This document shows, in pieces, positions 46,284-57,447 of a stretch of 64,000 nucleotides of DNA. This DNA comes from Malus domestica (Eukaryota > Streptophyta > Magnoliopsida > Rosales > Rosaceae), in the NCBI RefSeq assembly GCF_042453785.1, contig NC_091668.1:30071501-30135500 (forward strand), written 5' to 3'. The position numbers and the translations under genes were made by a program. The notes beneath the pieces were generated by a model that did not search any database, was not told where the DNA came from, and worked only from the letters and a program-made list of their open reading frames with translations. Each line of letters starts with the position of its first letter. The first letter of the stretch is position 1.

Positions 46284-46292
46284 TAATCTAAA

Positions 46293-47202
46293 TTATTGAT
46301 TGAAGTGAATATTATCAGTTTAATTATTTTCAAAGAGAAAACAGAGTTAAATTTGTTTTGTGAATATCGAAATGGTTCATTATAAATTTAAATGGACGTT
46401 TGATAATTGTTTTATTTCTAATTTTAACATTTTTTTATAAAATATTAAAATGGAAATGGTTAACAAAAGTGCTTTAGGAGTTCGCCATTTTATTTAAGAT
46501 TTGAGTAACCTTTAAATTTCTAATGAACTAAATATCAACAAGACAACGAAATGACTAGGTCACTAGTTGTTTTACCATTAAATTATAAACCAACATGAAT
46601 AAAAATAGTTCTGATATGCCTACCCCATGCTCTTATTTCTCCATTTACCTTTTAATGAAAATTTTAATATCGAATTTAACTTTATGTAAAAAGACTTTAA
46701 AAGCCTTGTTAAAAATTAATCTTCTTACATATTTTTTGTAGTCAAATAAAAAAAATCAAAAAATTTAAAATAAGAAACGAATCAAACCAGCCCATTTGTC
46801 TCTTCATTCCTCACTCCTTTCTTACTCTTTCACACCCCCCCCCCCCTCCACTTCTGTCTCTTCCATCCACCCTGCCCACCTCAAATTCCATCTCTTATTT
46901 TCTCCCTACTTTTCAACCCTTAATTCTGAATTGGAATTAGGGAGTAAATATGGATATGAGATCTTAAATCCAGATTTGGTAGGGGGAGAAAGATTCAGAT
47001 AGACAGGAATAGAGAAAGAAGAAGAAAAAGAAAGGAAGGTAACTTTCCCAACATCAAAGAGAAAATGAGTTGTCGTCGTCATATGTGGTGCCTGGTTGTG
47101 ATTGCTTTCGCTAGATTGCGCGGAAATGTTCATGGATATTCTATTTTCCTAAAATCTCCCAGATTCAATCATTCTTTATATTTATTTTATTTAGAACTTA
47201 AA
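46293..47202. other. Intergenic, no gene seen
   Basis: AT-rich with a C homopolymer (about 46,836) and pyrimidine-rich stretches. Short frames only. Confidence 0.35.
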
Positions 47203-47215
47203 ATGTTATGGATAT

Positions 47216-47382
47216 GTCATTTAGTACTACGGTATGATGATATTCTTTTTCACTTGAAAAGTGAGATGTCTTAGGTTCGAATCTCGTAAATGGCGAATTT
47301 GATACCAAATTAGGTGGCTCATTGTGTGGTTTAGCTGAACTCCCCCTCCCCTTAATTTAAAAATATCTATGTACTAAAAAAT
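47216..47382 (+). mobile_element. tRNA-derived SINE (167 bp)
   Basis: Box-A-like TAGTACTACGGTATGATGAT and box-B-like GGTTCGAATCTCG are in order and spacing of a tRNA-derived promoter; it ends ACTAAAAAA. A perfect 13-bp target duplication ATGTTATGGATAT lies at 47,203-47,215 and 47,383-47,395. Confidence 0.88.
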
Positions 47383-47566
47383 ATGTTATGGATATTTAGG
47401 AATATAAGAGGGGTAGGAAGAAAGTGTTTGGTTTTTTAAACGTTTTATAGTGGATGAAATTATAAAGTTGGTAAAGAAATAAGACTATAGTGTAGGTTAT
47501 GGCCATAGTAGCTGTCTAAAAATATTATTTTATTATAATTTGACCGCTTAAAAATGCATTTGACTT

Positions 47567-47791
47567 GCCACTCAGTACTATGGTCTGGTGGTATTCCTTT
47601 TTACTTGTAACTGAGAGGTCTTAGGTTCGAAACTCGTGGATGACGAACTCGATACCAAATCTCGTGGATGGCAAACTCGATACCAAATCTCGTGAATGGC
47701 GAACTTGATACCAAATTAAGTTACCCACTGTGTGTTTTAACCGAATCCTTCTTCCCTTAATGTAAATATACGTAGTTGTACTAAAAAAAAA
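47567..47791 (+). mobile_element. tRNA-derived SINE (225 bp) with internal triplication
   Basis: Same family as 47,216-47,382: TATGGTCTGGTGGTATT (box A), GGTTCGAAACTCG (box B), A-rich end. The target duplication is CATTTGACTT (47,557-47,566 and 47,792-47,801). Between box B and the 3' region a unit of about 31 bp (TCGTGGATGRCRAACTCGAT plus ACCAAATC) is present three times; the neighbouring copy has one. Confidence 0.88.
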
Positions 47792-47801
47792 CATTTGACT
47801 T

Positions 47802-48440
47802 CTTACTAAAGTTGCTTTTTATGGTAGCAATTAGCAAATGACCCTTCTCCAATGTACAGATACAAATTTGATATGTAAAAGTCATATTTACATCATATTT
47901 TATATTTTCGAAAGATGTAGATTCTAGTCCTACTTTAAGGAGAGAGATGCAAATTTAGGATTCAATTTATTTTTCTCTCTTAAACTGGCGGGGTCCACCT
48001 CCAAAATATGTTTAAAAAATATAAATTTTCATTTACATTTACATATTCCGTCCTAAATGGGTGTTTTTCATCTTTCCCACTAGAGAGTTTTCTTACAAAC
48101 AAAAAATGTAAAATGCTCATTTTAAGAGATTTTTCATCTTCCACTAGAGATGTTTTAACGAGTTTTTCCTTTAGAGATGTCCTTTGCTTATTAAAGTTAA
48201 TACTACGTTTAGATGAGTAAAATAAACTTAAAATTTGAACAAAGTCAGAATTTATAAATTAACATGCACAAATTCTCTTTGTTTGGATCATAAACATAAA
48301 AATTTAGAATTTTTGCGTGAAAAAAGAATTCTGAATCTGAGACATCCAGTTCCCAATTTTAAATTTAATATAATTAGCTGTCATTTCCATAATTTTTATG
48401 AGTGAGAGTTTAAAAATACAAAATACAAAAAAACTCAACT
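47802..48440. other. Intergenic, no gene seen
   Basis: AT-rich spacer after the second SINE; no recognised elements. Confidence 0.35.
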
Positions 48441-48600
48441 ATGAATGGACACCACCACCACAAGTCACCACACCACCCACCATCATGGTTGCCACCACTA
48501 CCACCACATACCGTTGTCTCCCTCGTCACTACCTCCGCCACCACCACCCACCATCATCAACATGGTCTTCACCACCCACCATCATTTATATATTAACGAC
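48441..48600 (+). repeat. CCA/CAC-rich low-complexity tract
   Basis: ACCACCACCA, CACCCACCATCAT and related triplets fill about 150 bp. Open frames through it encode only Thr/His/Pro runs and are not credible genes. Confidence 0.7.
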
Positions 48601-49350
48601 TTTATACACACATTAAATTACCTATTTAAATTTATTGTTCTTTTAAGTTAGCCAAACAATAAAATTTATAAATTCACAAAATGACCATTTCAATTTCCGT
48701 TATTGTACAAGTCCATAGTAATCTAAAACTTTCTCATCCAACCAACGGTGTAAAAGTCTAATTTTGTGTACATAATAGTCTAATCATTAGTTGGTGGTCT
48801 AATAATATTTTTCATTCACATTGTTTAAAAGAAGATTTGAGATCTTGGACTTGGCTACCATACCCACCTAAGAAAGTTATCATAATGTATAAATCCAGTC
48901 AAATATATGATAGTCTCTTTTCTAACTTCACATTTAAACGTTGCATACTGAATGTTTAAGTAAATACATGGTCAACTCTTCAATTTAAAACTATTTTCGG
49001 CAATATATATACAGACATCACCATACGACAAACTAAGTTGTGTCATTGTCACACGGTCACGGTTGCACCCTTCTGTCGTATAGAAATGTTTTTTTTTTGT
49101 TGAAAATAAAAAACTCTAAAAAAAATGGTTATAAAATGTGAATTTTCTTTGTGGTTTAACACCTTTAATCCCAGAATAGTAATTTTAGGTTGACAAAAAT
49201 GAACTGGAAAGGGAGAATAAAAAGGCACCACTTGCAAAAGCTTGGCTGTGCATCCAAAACTTCCTTCCAGGAAACCGAGTGAACAATTTAATTTCACAAG
49301 TAAATACTTTAAGAAAAAAGGACAGAACAAAATATAATTTCAATCCAACC
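48601..49350. promoter_or_regulatory. Intergenic and likely promoter region of the bZIP gene
   Basis: AT-rich, no gene. The last few hundred bases lie directly upstream of the inferred non-coding first exon. No decisive core promoter element was found; a TATA-like ATATATATAC is at about 49,003. Confidence 0.35.
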
Positions 49351-49375
49351 CCCAGACATCGACCAGAAGAAATAC

Positions 49376-49423
<48 letters not shown>

Positions 49424-49571
49424 GAGGAGGAGGAGGAGGAGAGAGAGAGGAGAGCTTCTTCTTCGAAGACAAGAGGGGAATCAAATCATTGATTAGAAAC
49501 CCCAGGACAGAGAAACAACTCTGCTTCTTCGATCATTGCGTTTCAAGATCTCGATTGTTCGTTCAATACAG
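49351..49571 (+). other. Inferred non-coding first exon of the bZIP gene
   Basis: A purine-rich leader ending at TTCAATACAG with donor GTGACC. The intron would run 49,572-50,725 to acceptor TTGAACAG. The exon start is approximate. It contains (AG)22 at 49,377-49,420 followed by GGA repeats. Confidence 0.5.
49377..49445 (+). repeat. (AG)22 plus (GGA)n microsatellite in the leader
   Basis: A dinucleotide run followed by trinucleotides; frames crossing it encode only Arg/Glu or Ser/Leu repeats. Confidence 0.85.
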
Positions 49572-49595
49572 GTGACCAAATACATAGACGTATAT

Positions 49596-49598
<3 letters not shown>

Positions 49599-49641
<43 letters not shown>
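49599..49641. repeat. (TA)n microsatellite in intron 1 of the bZIP gene
   Basis: About 21 TA units directly downstream of the inferred first donor site. Confidence 0.85.
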
Positions 49642-49644
<3 letters not shown>

Positions 49645-50745
49645 TGGGTATGTGTATTTTCTCAAAACAAAGAAAACAATTTTAGCTTTGCGTTTGTGTT
49701 TTGGCAAATCAGCAGCTGATTGTTGTTTAACTTTGCTGATAATCGCACACATTATCACCGTTTCGTCAAATAAATCACTTGATGATTCTCTTTTCATTGC
49801 AAATGGTGGTTTTTATTTTAGGGCTCTTTCTGTGATTTTTCGTTTTGGGAATTTGTGAGATTCGTTGTGTGTTTGGCTGCTGAGAAAATGTGGGAAAATG
49901 AAATGAGCTTATGGGTTTTGAATCTGGGAAAATTTTCATTATTTGGGACTGAGAAACCATAATCCCTCACCTTAACCAACTGTGATTAGGACCTCATTTT
50001 TTTAGGAGATTCAATTCAATTCAAAAGTTTCGATCCTTCTCTTTTCTCTTCTTTTCATGTTTGCTTGAGAAACAAATTTGAGGGCTTGAGTCAGTAGTGC
50101 GTGGTGATTGGGAATTTGTGGCGTCTTCATTGTGGTTCGGCCCTCCGATTATTTTAGAGTGGCAGTGTACTTGGTTGTATTTTATGCAGAGAAAACAGAA
50201 AAGATGTCAACTTTAGTTTTGTGTTAATATGGGTTTTGGATGTTATTGTGATGAAAATGGTTTCTACTGCTCAGAAAGTTAGGTAGGTAGTTGTCTAAGT
50301 GTTGTCCATTATAATGTATTTCTATGCTATGTTGACTGGCTTATCTGTGTTTTAAGCATGTGCATGTTTTGGTTTCAGACTTGTATGTCTAATGATTCGT
50401 ATTGATAATTTGAAAGTTTCCAGTAGGCGTGTTCATAAACATATCCATTGATGTACCTGTGTGTTCATGTCAGCATGGAGAAGGATATTAGTAGCAGAGT
50501 TATAGTTATTACATCTTCTTTCTTTTTGCAAGTGTTTTAGTAGCAAGTTATTGACTTTAACCTATGTTTTGCTTTTCCTATTCTCCTTTGTTGATGGTGA
50601 CATATTTATCAATTGGCTTATCAACACTGTGCTTGCGACCTTCTCCCCCCTTTTTAGTTGTAAATTTGTTTTCCATGTTAAATACCCTTTCTGTCTCTGT
50701 CATCTTACACTATATGATTGAACAGGGACTCATTGTGCTTCAGCT

Positions 50746-53700
50746 ATGGCAAACTCCAAGGGTTCATCAAATATCAGAAATTTTATGTATTCCGGAAAGC
50801 ATCCTTTACTTCCTCCTAAAAGTCCATTACCTAGTGTTCCCCCATCATATGCAGATTATGTCCTTAGTCCTGCAATTGGATCAAAAACTGTTCAGAAGCC
50901 TAGGGAGGGAAATGCACATCACCAGCGGACTTCCTCAGAGAGCCTACTTATAGAGGAACAACCTTCTTGGCTTGATGATCTCCTTAATGAGCCGGACACA
51001 CCTATACGCAGAGGAGGTCATCGTCGTTCATCAAGTGACTCTTTTGCATATGTGGATGCAATTAATGCTTCTAACCTTGATTATGCCACTCAAGATGAGT
51101 ACAAATATCATAATATGATTTCTGCACTCTCTTGGGGATCCCAAGACCTTGATCCTCGAAAAGATTTACGACATGCTTCATTATACACAGAACTGAACTT
51201 GGTGAAGCAGAAGAATAAGGCATGGGAGTCATCTTTGAATAGTGTAAATAACCTGAACAGCCTTCCTTCTGTCAGGGATAACATTGTTCTTCAGAGTTCA
51301 GGATCATTATCTACACCACAAGAAGCTGATGGGATTGCCTCTACAGCGAGTGAAAAGCATGATCATGTTGATTCTGGTCTTCATGATCCAAAGTCTTCTT
51401 CTGAGAGAAAGGACAATTCCAATGCTAAGCCTTATGCATCTGAGACTGATGCAAAACGTGCTAAACAGTATGTAGTTTCTTTAGTATTTTCCCTATACTT
51501 TAACTCATTTTATCTTGATACCAACATAGCAACATTAATCTCACATAAATTTTGGTTGTCTCTTTTACCTGCCTCTACTTCTTCATTTTTTCCTGGTTGT
51601 TAAGTAGGTTTTCCAGATGAATTTATTTAGTGTTTCTTTGTGCCCATACTCATTTTACCTTATATCAACATAGCAAAATTACTCTTACATAATAGGTTGT
51701 CTCTTTGATCTGTCTCTACTCTTCTTTATGTTGTTGCATATGTACTCCAGATGAAATATGCATACACCCTCTCACCCTCGATTTATTCCAAAATACATAA
51801 TTTGAGGCTGCTTTACAAAAGTATTTAATGTAGTTAGAATGCATATAATTTCGTTTAGATTAGAATTGTTCCCTTAAATGGATCTATGTGATGACTAGCA
51901 TAACGAAATGCAATTAATGGGAAAGAGCACTTGGATAGATGAAATAAGGATTATGGTACTTTTCTGTTTATGGTACGGATACACGAACATAAACTTCCGA
52001 TGCTCTTTATGTGGTATATAGGGGTACTTTGTTGCTTCTGTGCAACTTGATTACTTAGTGCGCTTCATGGGTTTGGGAATTGCATTGTTACATTTAGGTT
52101 GCAAGTGTGCAACTTCAAGTGCATCCATACAAGCATGCACAAATGAATAAAACTTACATGCAAGCACATCACATTAATATACTGCAAGCTTTTAAGTAGC
52201 TAAATTTGCACAAATTTGTTCTTTATTGCTACATGTCGGTAATATATTATGAATATGAGTAATTTTAGTCTATTTACTTTAGATCACCTGATTTTAGGCA
52301 TGACGTTGAGTTGTTGACCAGTATGTGGCCCTGAGTATTAAGCTGAGCAGCTATATAACATTGTAAATTAGTCGCAACTACGTATGAGACGGAGCTTTAT
52401 ATACTTTTCTGATTTGGGAAGACAGTACAGCATGAGGAGCTTAATGTGGAATACTACCTATCATCTGTTTTGTACTAATGGAGGAGCATGTATGCTAATT
52501 TAACAGTTTTAATTTATGTAGTTTAGTTTTCTGGAGAAGTGGAGGAAGACAGTTGAAGGACTGGACTAGGACTGTCCCTTTGCTTTTAATAATTTGAATG
52601 CTGGCTTGTTCAAATCTTGAGAGTAATTCACTTATGGGCTCTCTCCATAAATTTTAAGTTAAATTTCCACAGATTTCTTTTTATCAGAATTTCCACAGAT
52701 TTCTTTTCAACTGGACTGGAGTGAAAGAATTTTCGTAAACCTCGATAAAATTTTAATGCAAGAAGTTTTCCTAGTTGTTTTACAAACTACGATGTGAATA
52801 CTCTAGACTCATAGTTATCAACTGGCTCTTCTTAGTGACTCCATAACCGGGTAATTCATTGGGACTGTCTATCTCTTCTTACCGGATATCATTCTTGAGC
52901 GTGCAAGGGCAAGAAGGCCAAGGTAATGTGGGGTTGCCTGGTCTTGGCGGTGATATGGTTGGTTTGGATGGAGAGAGACAGGGAGATTTTTAAGCTTAAG
53001 ATGGATTGTGCTTTGAGGAGCTATGGGACAGAATTTGTTTTCGGTCAGCACTTTGGGCTTTTGTTTCCTTGAAGTTCAGAAATATTCCTTTATCCCTAAT
53101 TTGGCTTGATTGGAAGGCAGCTACTTATTTATTTTGCTCTAGGGTGTTGTTTGGATTTTCAGTTTTTAGTCTTGCTGCTGTTTTATTTTTCTTGTTTGTG
53201 CGGGTCTGGTTGTTTCGTGTGGATCTTTTTTGACCACTCCTTTGTTTTTTTGCCCTTTCTCGGGTTTAATATAATCATTTATTTCTCAAAATAATTATCA
53301 ACTCGCTCTGTAGCTAATGCAGATGTTGGGTTTAATATAATCATTTCCTTGTAACAGCACTAATGGTCATAAGTCTAGAAACTTGACTGGTGTCTTCTTG
53401 AATTGGAATATTTAATAAATATTTTATGGAGACTAAATACTAGTTATTGTATTTGTAGGCAATTTGCTCAACGTTCACGGGTTCGGAAACTTCAGTACAT
53501 AGCAGAGCTGGAGAGGAATGTACAAGCTTTACAGGCAAGTGTCAGCAAAAGCTGGAAGTACTGTATTTAAGTTTGAATTGGGTTTTATACTGAGGTGTTT
53601 TATGATAATTTATCATTGACAATATTGTTCCTGCATGTTTTACTCCACAGGCAGAAGGGACTGAAGTTTCGGCTGAGCTTGAGTTTCTCAACCAGCAGAA

Positions 53701-54923
53701 TATGATTCTGAGCATGGAGAACAAAGCCCTCAAGCAGCGCTTAGAAAGTATAGGACAGGAGCAGCTTATCAAATACTGTAAGCTTCTACCTTGAACATTC
53801 AAATTTTCATAATCTATGCATCTTCGGCTTCATCTGTTACCTGAATTTGGAGAATATGTTTAGAGTAAAATCAGAACTATGTATTAGCTGAAAAAGTTAT
53901 AAACCTGAAGCCTTTCTCAAAGTACTTGATTCACCTCATACCTATGGCAGTCTGAGGATGATTGGAACTCAAATGAAGAACTATGAGAAACTTTGCTGTG
54001 AAGATCTGGAGAAAATTTGATAACACATAGGAAATGTTAGTCTTCAGCATAGTATTTAACAATTTGAGGGCGGGGTCCATGTGGATTTTGTAAAAGCCTT
54101 GGGTTTGGATGATAGATGTTTACCTACCGTCAATCTTTTATCACCTGAATACCTGGATTTTTGCTATAGTGATATAATACCATGTTTAGCAGTCTTGAAA
54201 GTGAAGTTTTATCTGATCAACAATACACATGTAGGGGACTTTAAGTCTGAACATTTGCATTTAAAATGAATGTGAACGCCCTCTCCAGGGCTACCTCATA
54301 ATGTAGTTCGACGATGGGAACTATATTTGTTTTAAAAGATTAGACAGATAATGCTGTTTAGTCATCTAAACTGTGCAGACAAACACAGTCCATCACATAA
54401 AACTGAAATGATCACAATGGTAATCAATTTGCTAGCAATTTCTGGGTTTTATCTGTTTTTTTTGTGTGTAGATGATTCTTAAAGAACTGCCAAATGGATG
54501 TTTCCAGTCATTATTTCTTAAATGCAAAAATTCTCACCTGAGGGTTCTTTCATCCAGTCATTGTTAGCAATTTCTGGGATTTAGAACGCCCACGTATCTG
54601 GCAGCGGTTTTCACTTATATTTTGTGCCAAAAGCAGAACTTTCCTTACCCCTTTTTGGTATTCACTATTTTATAAGGTGACTAAGATGTGTTTTTCCATT
54701 TCCAGTGGAACAAGAATTGTTGGAGAGGGAGATTGGGAGGCTACGAGTCTTGTATCAGCAACAACAGCAGCAGCATCAACAGCAACAGCAACAGCAGCAA
54801 CCTTCTTCTAGCCATAGACGCTCTAACAGCAGAGACCTAGATTCCCAATTTGCAAACCTGTCTTTGAAACACAAGGATGCAAATGCAGGTCGTGACCCTG
54901 TAACAGGCGCACTTCGCATTTAG
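50746..54923 (+). CDS. bZIP-domain protein with atypical basic region
   Basis: Four coding exons, 50,746-51,467, 53,459-53,534, 53,651-53,777 and 54,706-54,923, join to 380 residues (1,143 nt). The N-terminus is Pro/Ser-rich with TSSESLLIEEQPSWLDDLLN and RRSSSDSFAY. The C-terminal half has RAKQQFAQRSRVRKLQYIAE followed by heptad-type sequence (LNQQNMILSMENKALKQRLE) and a second coiled segment, then a Gln tract (326-340), and ends TGALRI. It resembles Arabidopsis At1g58110-like proteins as I recall them. Compared with canonical group E/I bZIPs, about five residues including the invariant Asn of the basic region are missing, so ordinary DNA contact is doubtful. Intron 2 starts with GC (TTACAG, then GCAAGT). 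It is probably nuclear. Intron 1 of the CDS is about 2 kb with no other gene in it. Confidence 0.9.
54757..54803 (+). repeat. CAG/CAA tract encoding polyglutamine
   Basis: A mixed CAG/CAA run interrupted by one His codon in the last bZIP exon. Mixed codons make it less slippage-prone than pure CAG. Confidence 0.85.
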
Positions 54924-55805
54924 ATATGCAATGTAGCCAAAAGTTGTGTTTTGCCTCAACTTTTCTTCCACTGATCGATGTTGCCAATTGCCATGCCTGA
55001 CCAAGTTTCTTGCTTCCCTGGTGCGGGATAAGGCTGAGCTATTCCACTCCCAGCGCCTTCTCTCTCTCCTCACTTTGTGCGATTTAATTTCTGTTTATTG
55101 CCCTTGTCTGTTAACGTCGGTGCACCTGGTAGCCAATTCCCAAAGTTCTACTTGGGGCAGTTGACTTACCGGAGGTGGTAACTCAAAGCAGGTTCGGTAT
55201 TTCAGTCGTCATTATGTATGTCTTAAGTAACCATTGATTCATAAAATGTTGTATGTTCCATTTTTTGCCCGTTGCAGATTTCGACATAGTACAAAAAGAT
55301 GGGCTGATTGGATGTGCACTAGTTGTAATGCATGTTATGGTAGCAAAAAAATGTGTACTTGTAAAATGTTTCAAATGAAATCCTTGGTTTCTTTGATTTT
55401 GTTTGTCGGTGTTGATAGAATTGATTGGATGCACATATAGCACCTGTTCAGAATTTTAGTTATTTTTCTGCGCAGTTCTCGTATCCCATGTCAGCATATT
55501 GGACGGAAAATTTGACGATGGTTTCGACTGTAGGAGATAAAGTAGGCCACAAACCTTCCCCTCCTCTTATGGCACCTTTATGTAAAGGTTATCGGAATTC
55601 AGAATCAAATTCCGATCATAGAATACTTCAGTGTCTACCAAATTTTGGGGAATCAAAATTTGGAGGGACTCACGCGAATTATGGAATCCAACTTCAAAAT
55701 TTGAAAGAATTGAAATTCCTAAATTTAGGTTGGAATTGAATTCTTGGTTGTTGGGGAAGTCTGGATAGATTTTTCCTTCTTATTATACCTCACTTATTTC
55801 TAAAA
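54924..55805 (+). other. 3' UTR and flank of the bZIP gene
   Basis: No further gene. The transcript probably ends within the first 500 bp, as AT-rich sequence with AATAAA-like variants follows. Short frames are not supported. Confidence 0.45.
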
Positions 55806-56246
55806 CTAGCACATGGGCACACACAAAGTGTGAGAATTTTTTTTATTTGGACTTCTCTCTGCAACTCTATCTCCAAAAGCCTCTTCAACTGCCATCTCCT
55901 CCCACGTTCTCCTCAAGTTCATCTGCTTCAGTTCATTCAAACTATCCAAAAAACATCATGATTTCACTTACCTGTATGAAAAAATGATGATGAGACAATT
56001 TCTCTTAATAAGCGCATATTTTATCTTAATATTATATAATTACTGTTTTGTCATCCTTGTATAAATATTATGTATCAAAAGTGAGTAAAATAGGAAAAAT
56101 AGGGATATGATTGTCATTTTCTCAAAAGATACAAAATTACTATTTTACCCTTCTCATGTAAGTATTGTGGATCAAAAGTGAGGGTAAAATAAGAAAAAAA
56201 ATGGGCAAAAAGTCGACAATGAGGGTTCTCTTAATAATAGTAGAGA
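55806..56246 (-). mobile_element. Non-autonomous Helitron, 441 bp
   Basis: On the minus strand it starts TCTCTACTATTATTAAGAG and ends with hairpin CACACTTTGTGTGTGCCC followed by ATGTGCTAG, between host A and T. Same ends as 4,389-4,682 with a longer interior. No coding. Confidence 0.75.
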
Positions 56247-57049
56247 TTCTTAGATTGCCCTTCTCATTAACCCAATGCCACCAACCGCTGCTCAGTTTAA
56301 TATCAAAGTAAACATTAACAATAACCATAAATTATATACAATTAAATAATTGAATTTCACTGTGTTTAATATTGGGTGAAAAAAGGCATTTAACATTTAT
56401 TTTTTTCTATTAATTTGTAGATAAAATTTAATAGAAAAAGATTTGGTATATAAAATAATGTATTTCAAGTAAGAGCATTTTAGTAATTATATTAATTTTC
56501 ATTCCGATTCAGTTGAAACAATTTATACATAATTTGTACTAATTCTATTCTGATTACTGTAGGTTTTAATAACAACTTGAACAGAAATAACAACTTGAAC
56601 AAAAATCCAATTTTGACTCCTCGCCATTCCACCTACTTATCAATGCAATTTCTTCTCAATTCAATTCCTCTCATTTGGATTACAGATTAGTAACAAGCCA
56701 TTAGTTTAGAATATCGTTTGTACTAAATTTTGTTTGAACAAAAACATAAACCTTCTAAATACACAGAGAGATGAAAATTTTGAATTTCAAGAAGTGGCTT
56801 TCTTGAATATTTTCACTGCTTAATACAATAATTAACCCTAAATTTTGTTTGAACGAAAATATAAACCTTCTAAATACACAGAGAGATGAAAAATGGTGAT
56901 ATCAATCTAGCGAATTAGGCGCATCTCGTCCATGACGGCATGTTGAACACTGGATTGCCGATCTTGATGCGATGTCAGGGCTGCCAGCATATTGTGGATC
57001 TCAGACATATTAGCCTGAACTCCTGAAGCTTTAGATGAATATATGCTTA
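56247..57049. other. Intergenic, includes a short open fragment
   Basis: AT-rich, with a direct repeat of ATAAACCTTCTAAATACACAGAGAGATG (split, at about 56,747 and 56,861). The 56.9-57.0 kb part is GC-richer (next entry). Confidence 0.4.
56907..57008 (-). other. Unrecognised 33-codon helical fragment
   Basis: A minus-strand frame with MSEIHNMLAALTSHQDRQ and VMDEMRLIR ending in TAG, open for another 15 or so codons upstream (SSKASGVQAN). It is amphipathic and charged, unlike the surrounding AT-rich DNA. Possibly the last exon of a lost gene or a captured fragment. No function is assigned. Confidence 0.2.
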
Positions 57050-57447
57050 AATTAATCTCCCAAAACGCACCAAGATATAAAAAAATGGGGAAAAAAAAAC
57101 AGAAAAAAAAAAAAGACTGCGATGATCATATTCCTTGTGGAAAAGGGAAATGCTTATTACTAGACCGGGGATTAGGGTTTAGGGTTACGATATAGGAAGA
57201 AAACCCTAAATACGATATAGGATGGGCAGTTGGAAACCCTAATTAATTAGAAAGTAGGTGACTTGTAAATCAAGTAATAGTTAGAGAAATCATGATCTCC
57301 TGATGTATTTGGAAACTACTTTTTCTGATTCCTATTCGAATTTGGTTTCCTTATACAACTCTGCAGCCCTACTTCCTTCCCTCCCTATAAAACTCAACCA
57401 AAACCCTACTTCTTGTTACAGTTAACGACTCTCAAAATTTAGAATTC
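57050..57447 (+). promoter_or_regulatory. Promoter region of MADS gene 2
   Basis: An inverted match to 25,300-25,745. It contains two AAACCCTAAATACGATATAGG-type units (about 57,170-57,225) and a TATA element at 57,386-57,390 (CCCTATAAAACTCAACC), identical in sequence and similar in spacing to MADS gene 1. Confidence 0.7.

Noticed and set aside
48398..48651. Thr/His/Pro-rich frames
   Set aside because: Low-complexity CCA/CAC repeat only.
49279..49575. Arg/Glu-Gly repeat protein
   Set aside because: It crosses the AG/GGA microsatellite in the inferred non-coding first exon of the bZIP gene.
50564..50953. Frame overlapping the bZIP start
   Set aside because: Out of frame with the bZIP CDS and crosses the intron 1 acceptor; no domain.
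54081..54269. Small frame in bZIP intron 3
   Set aside because: Intronic, no motif and not bounded by supported splice sites that keep the bZIP frame.
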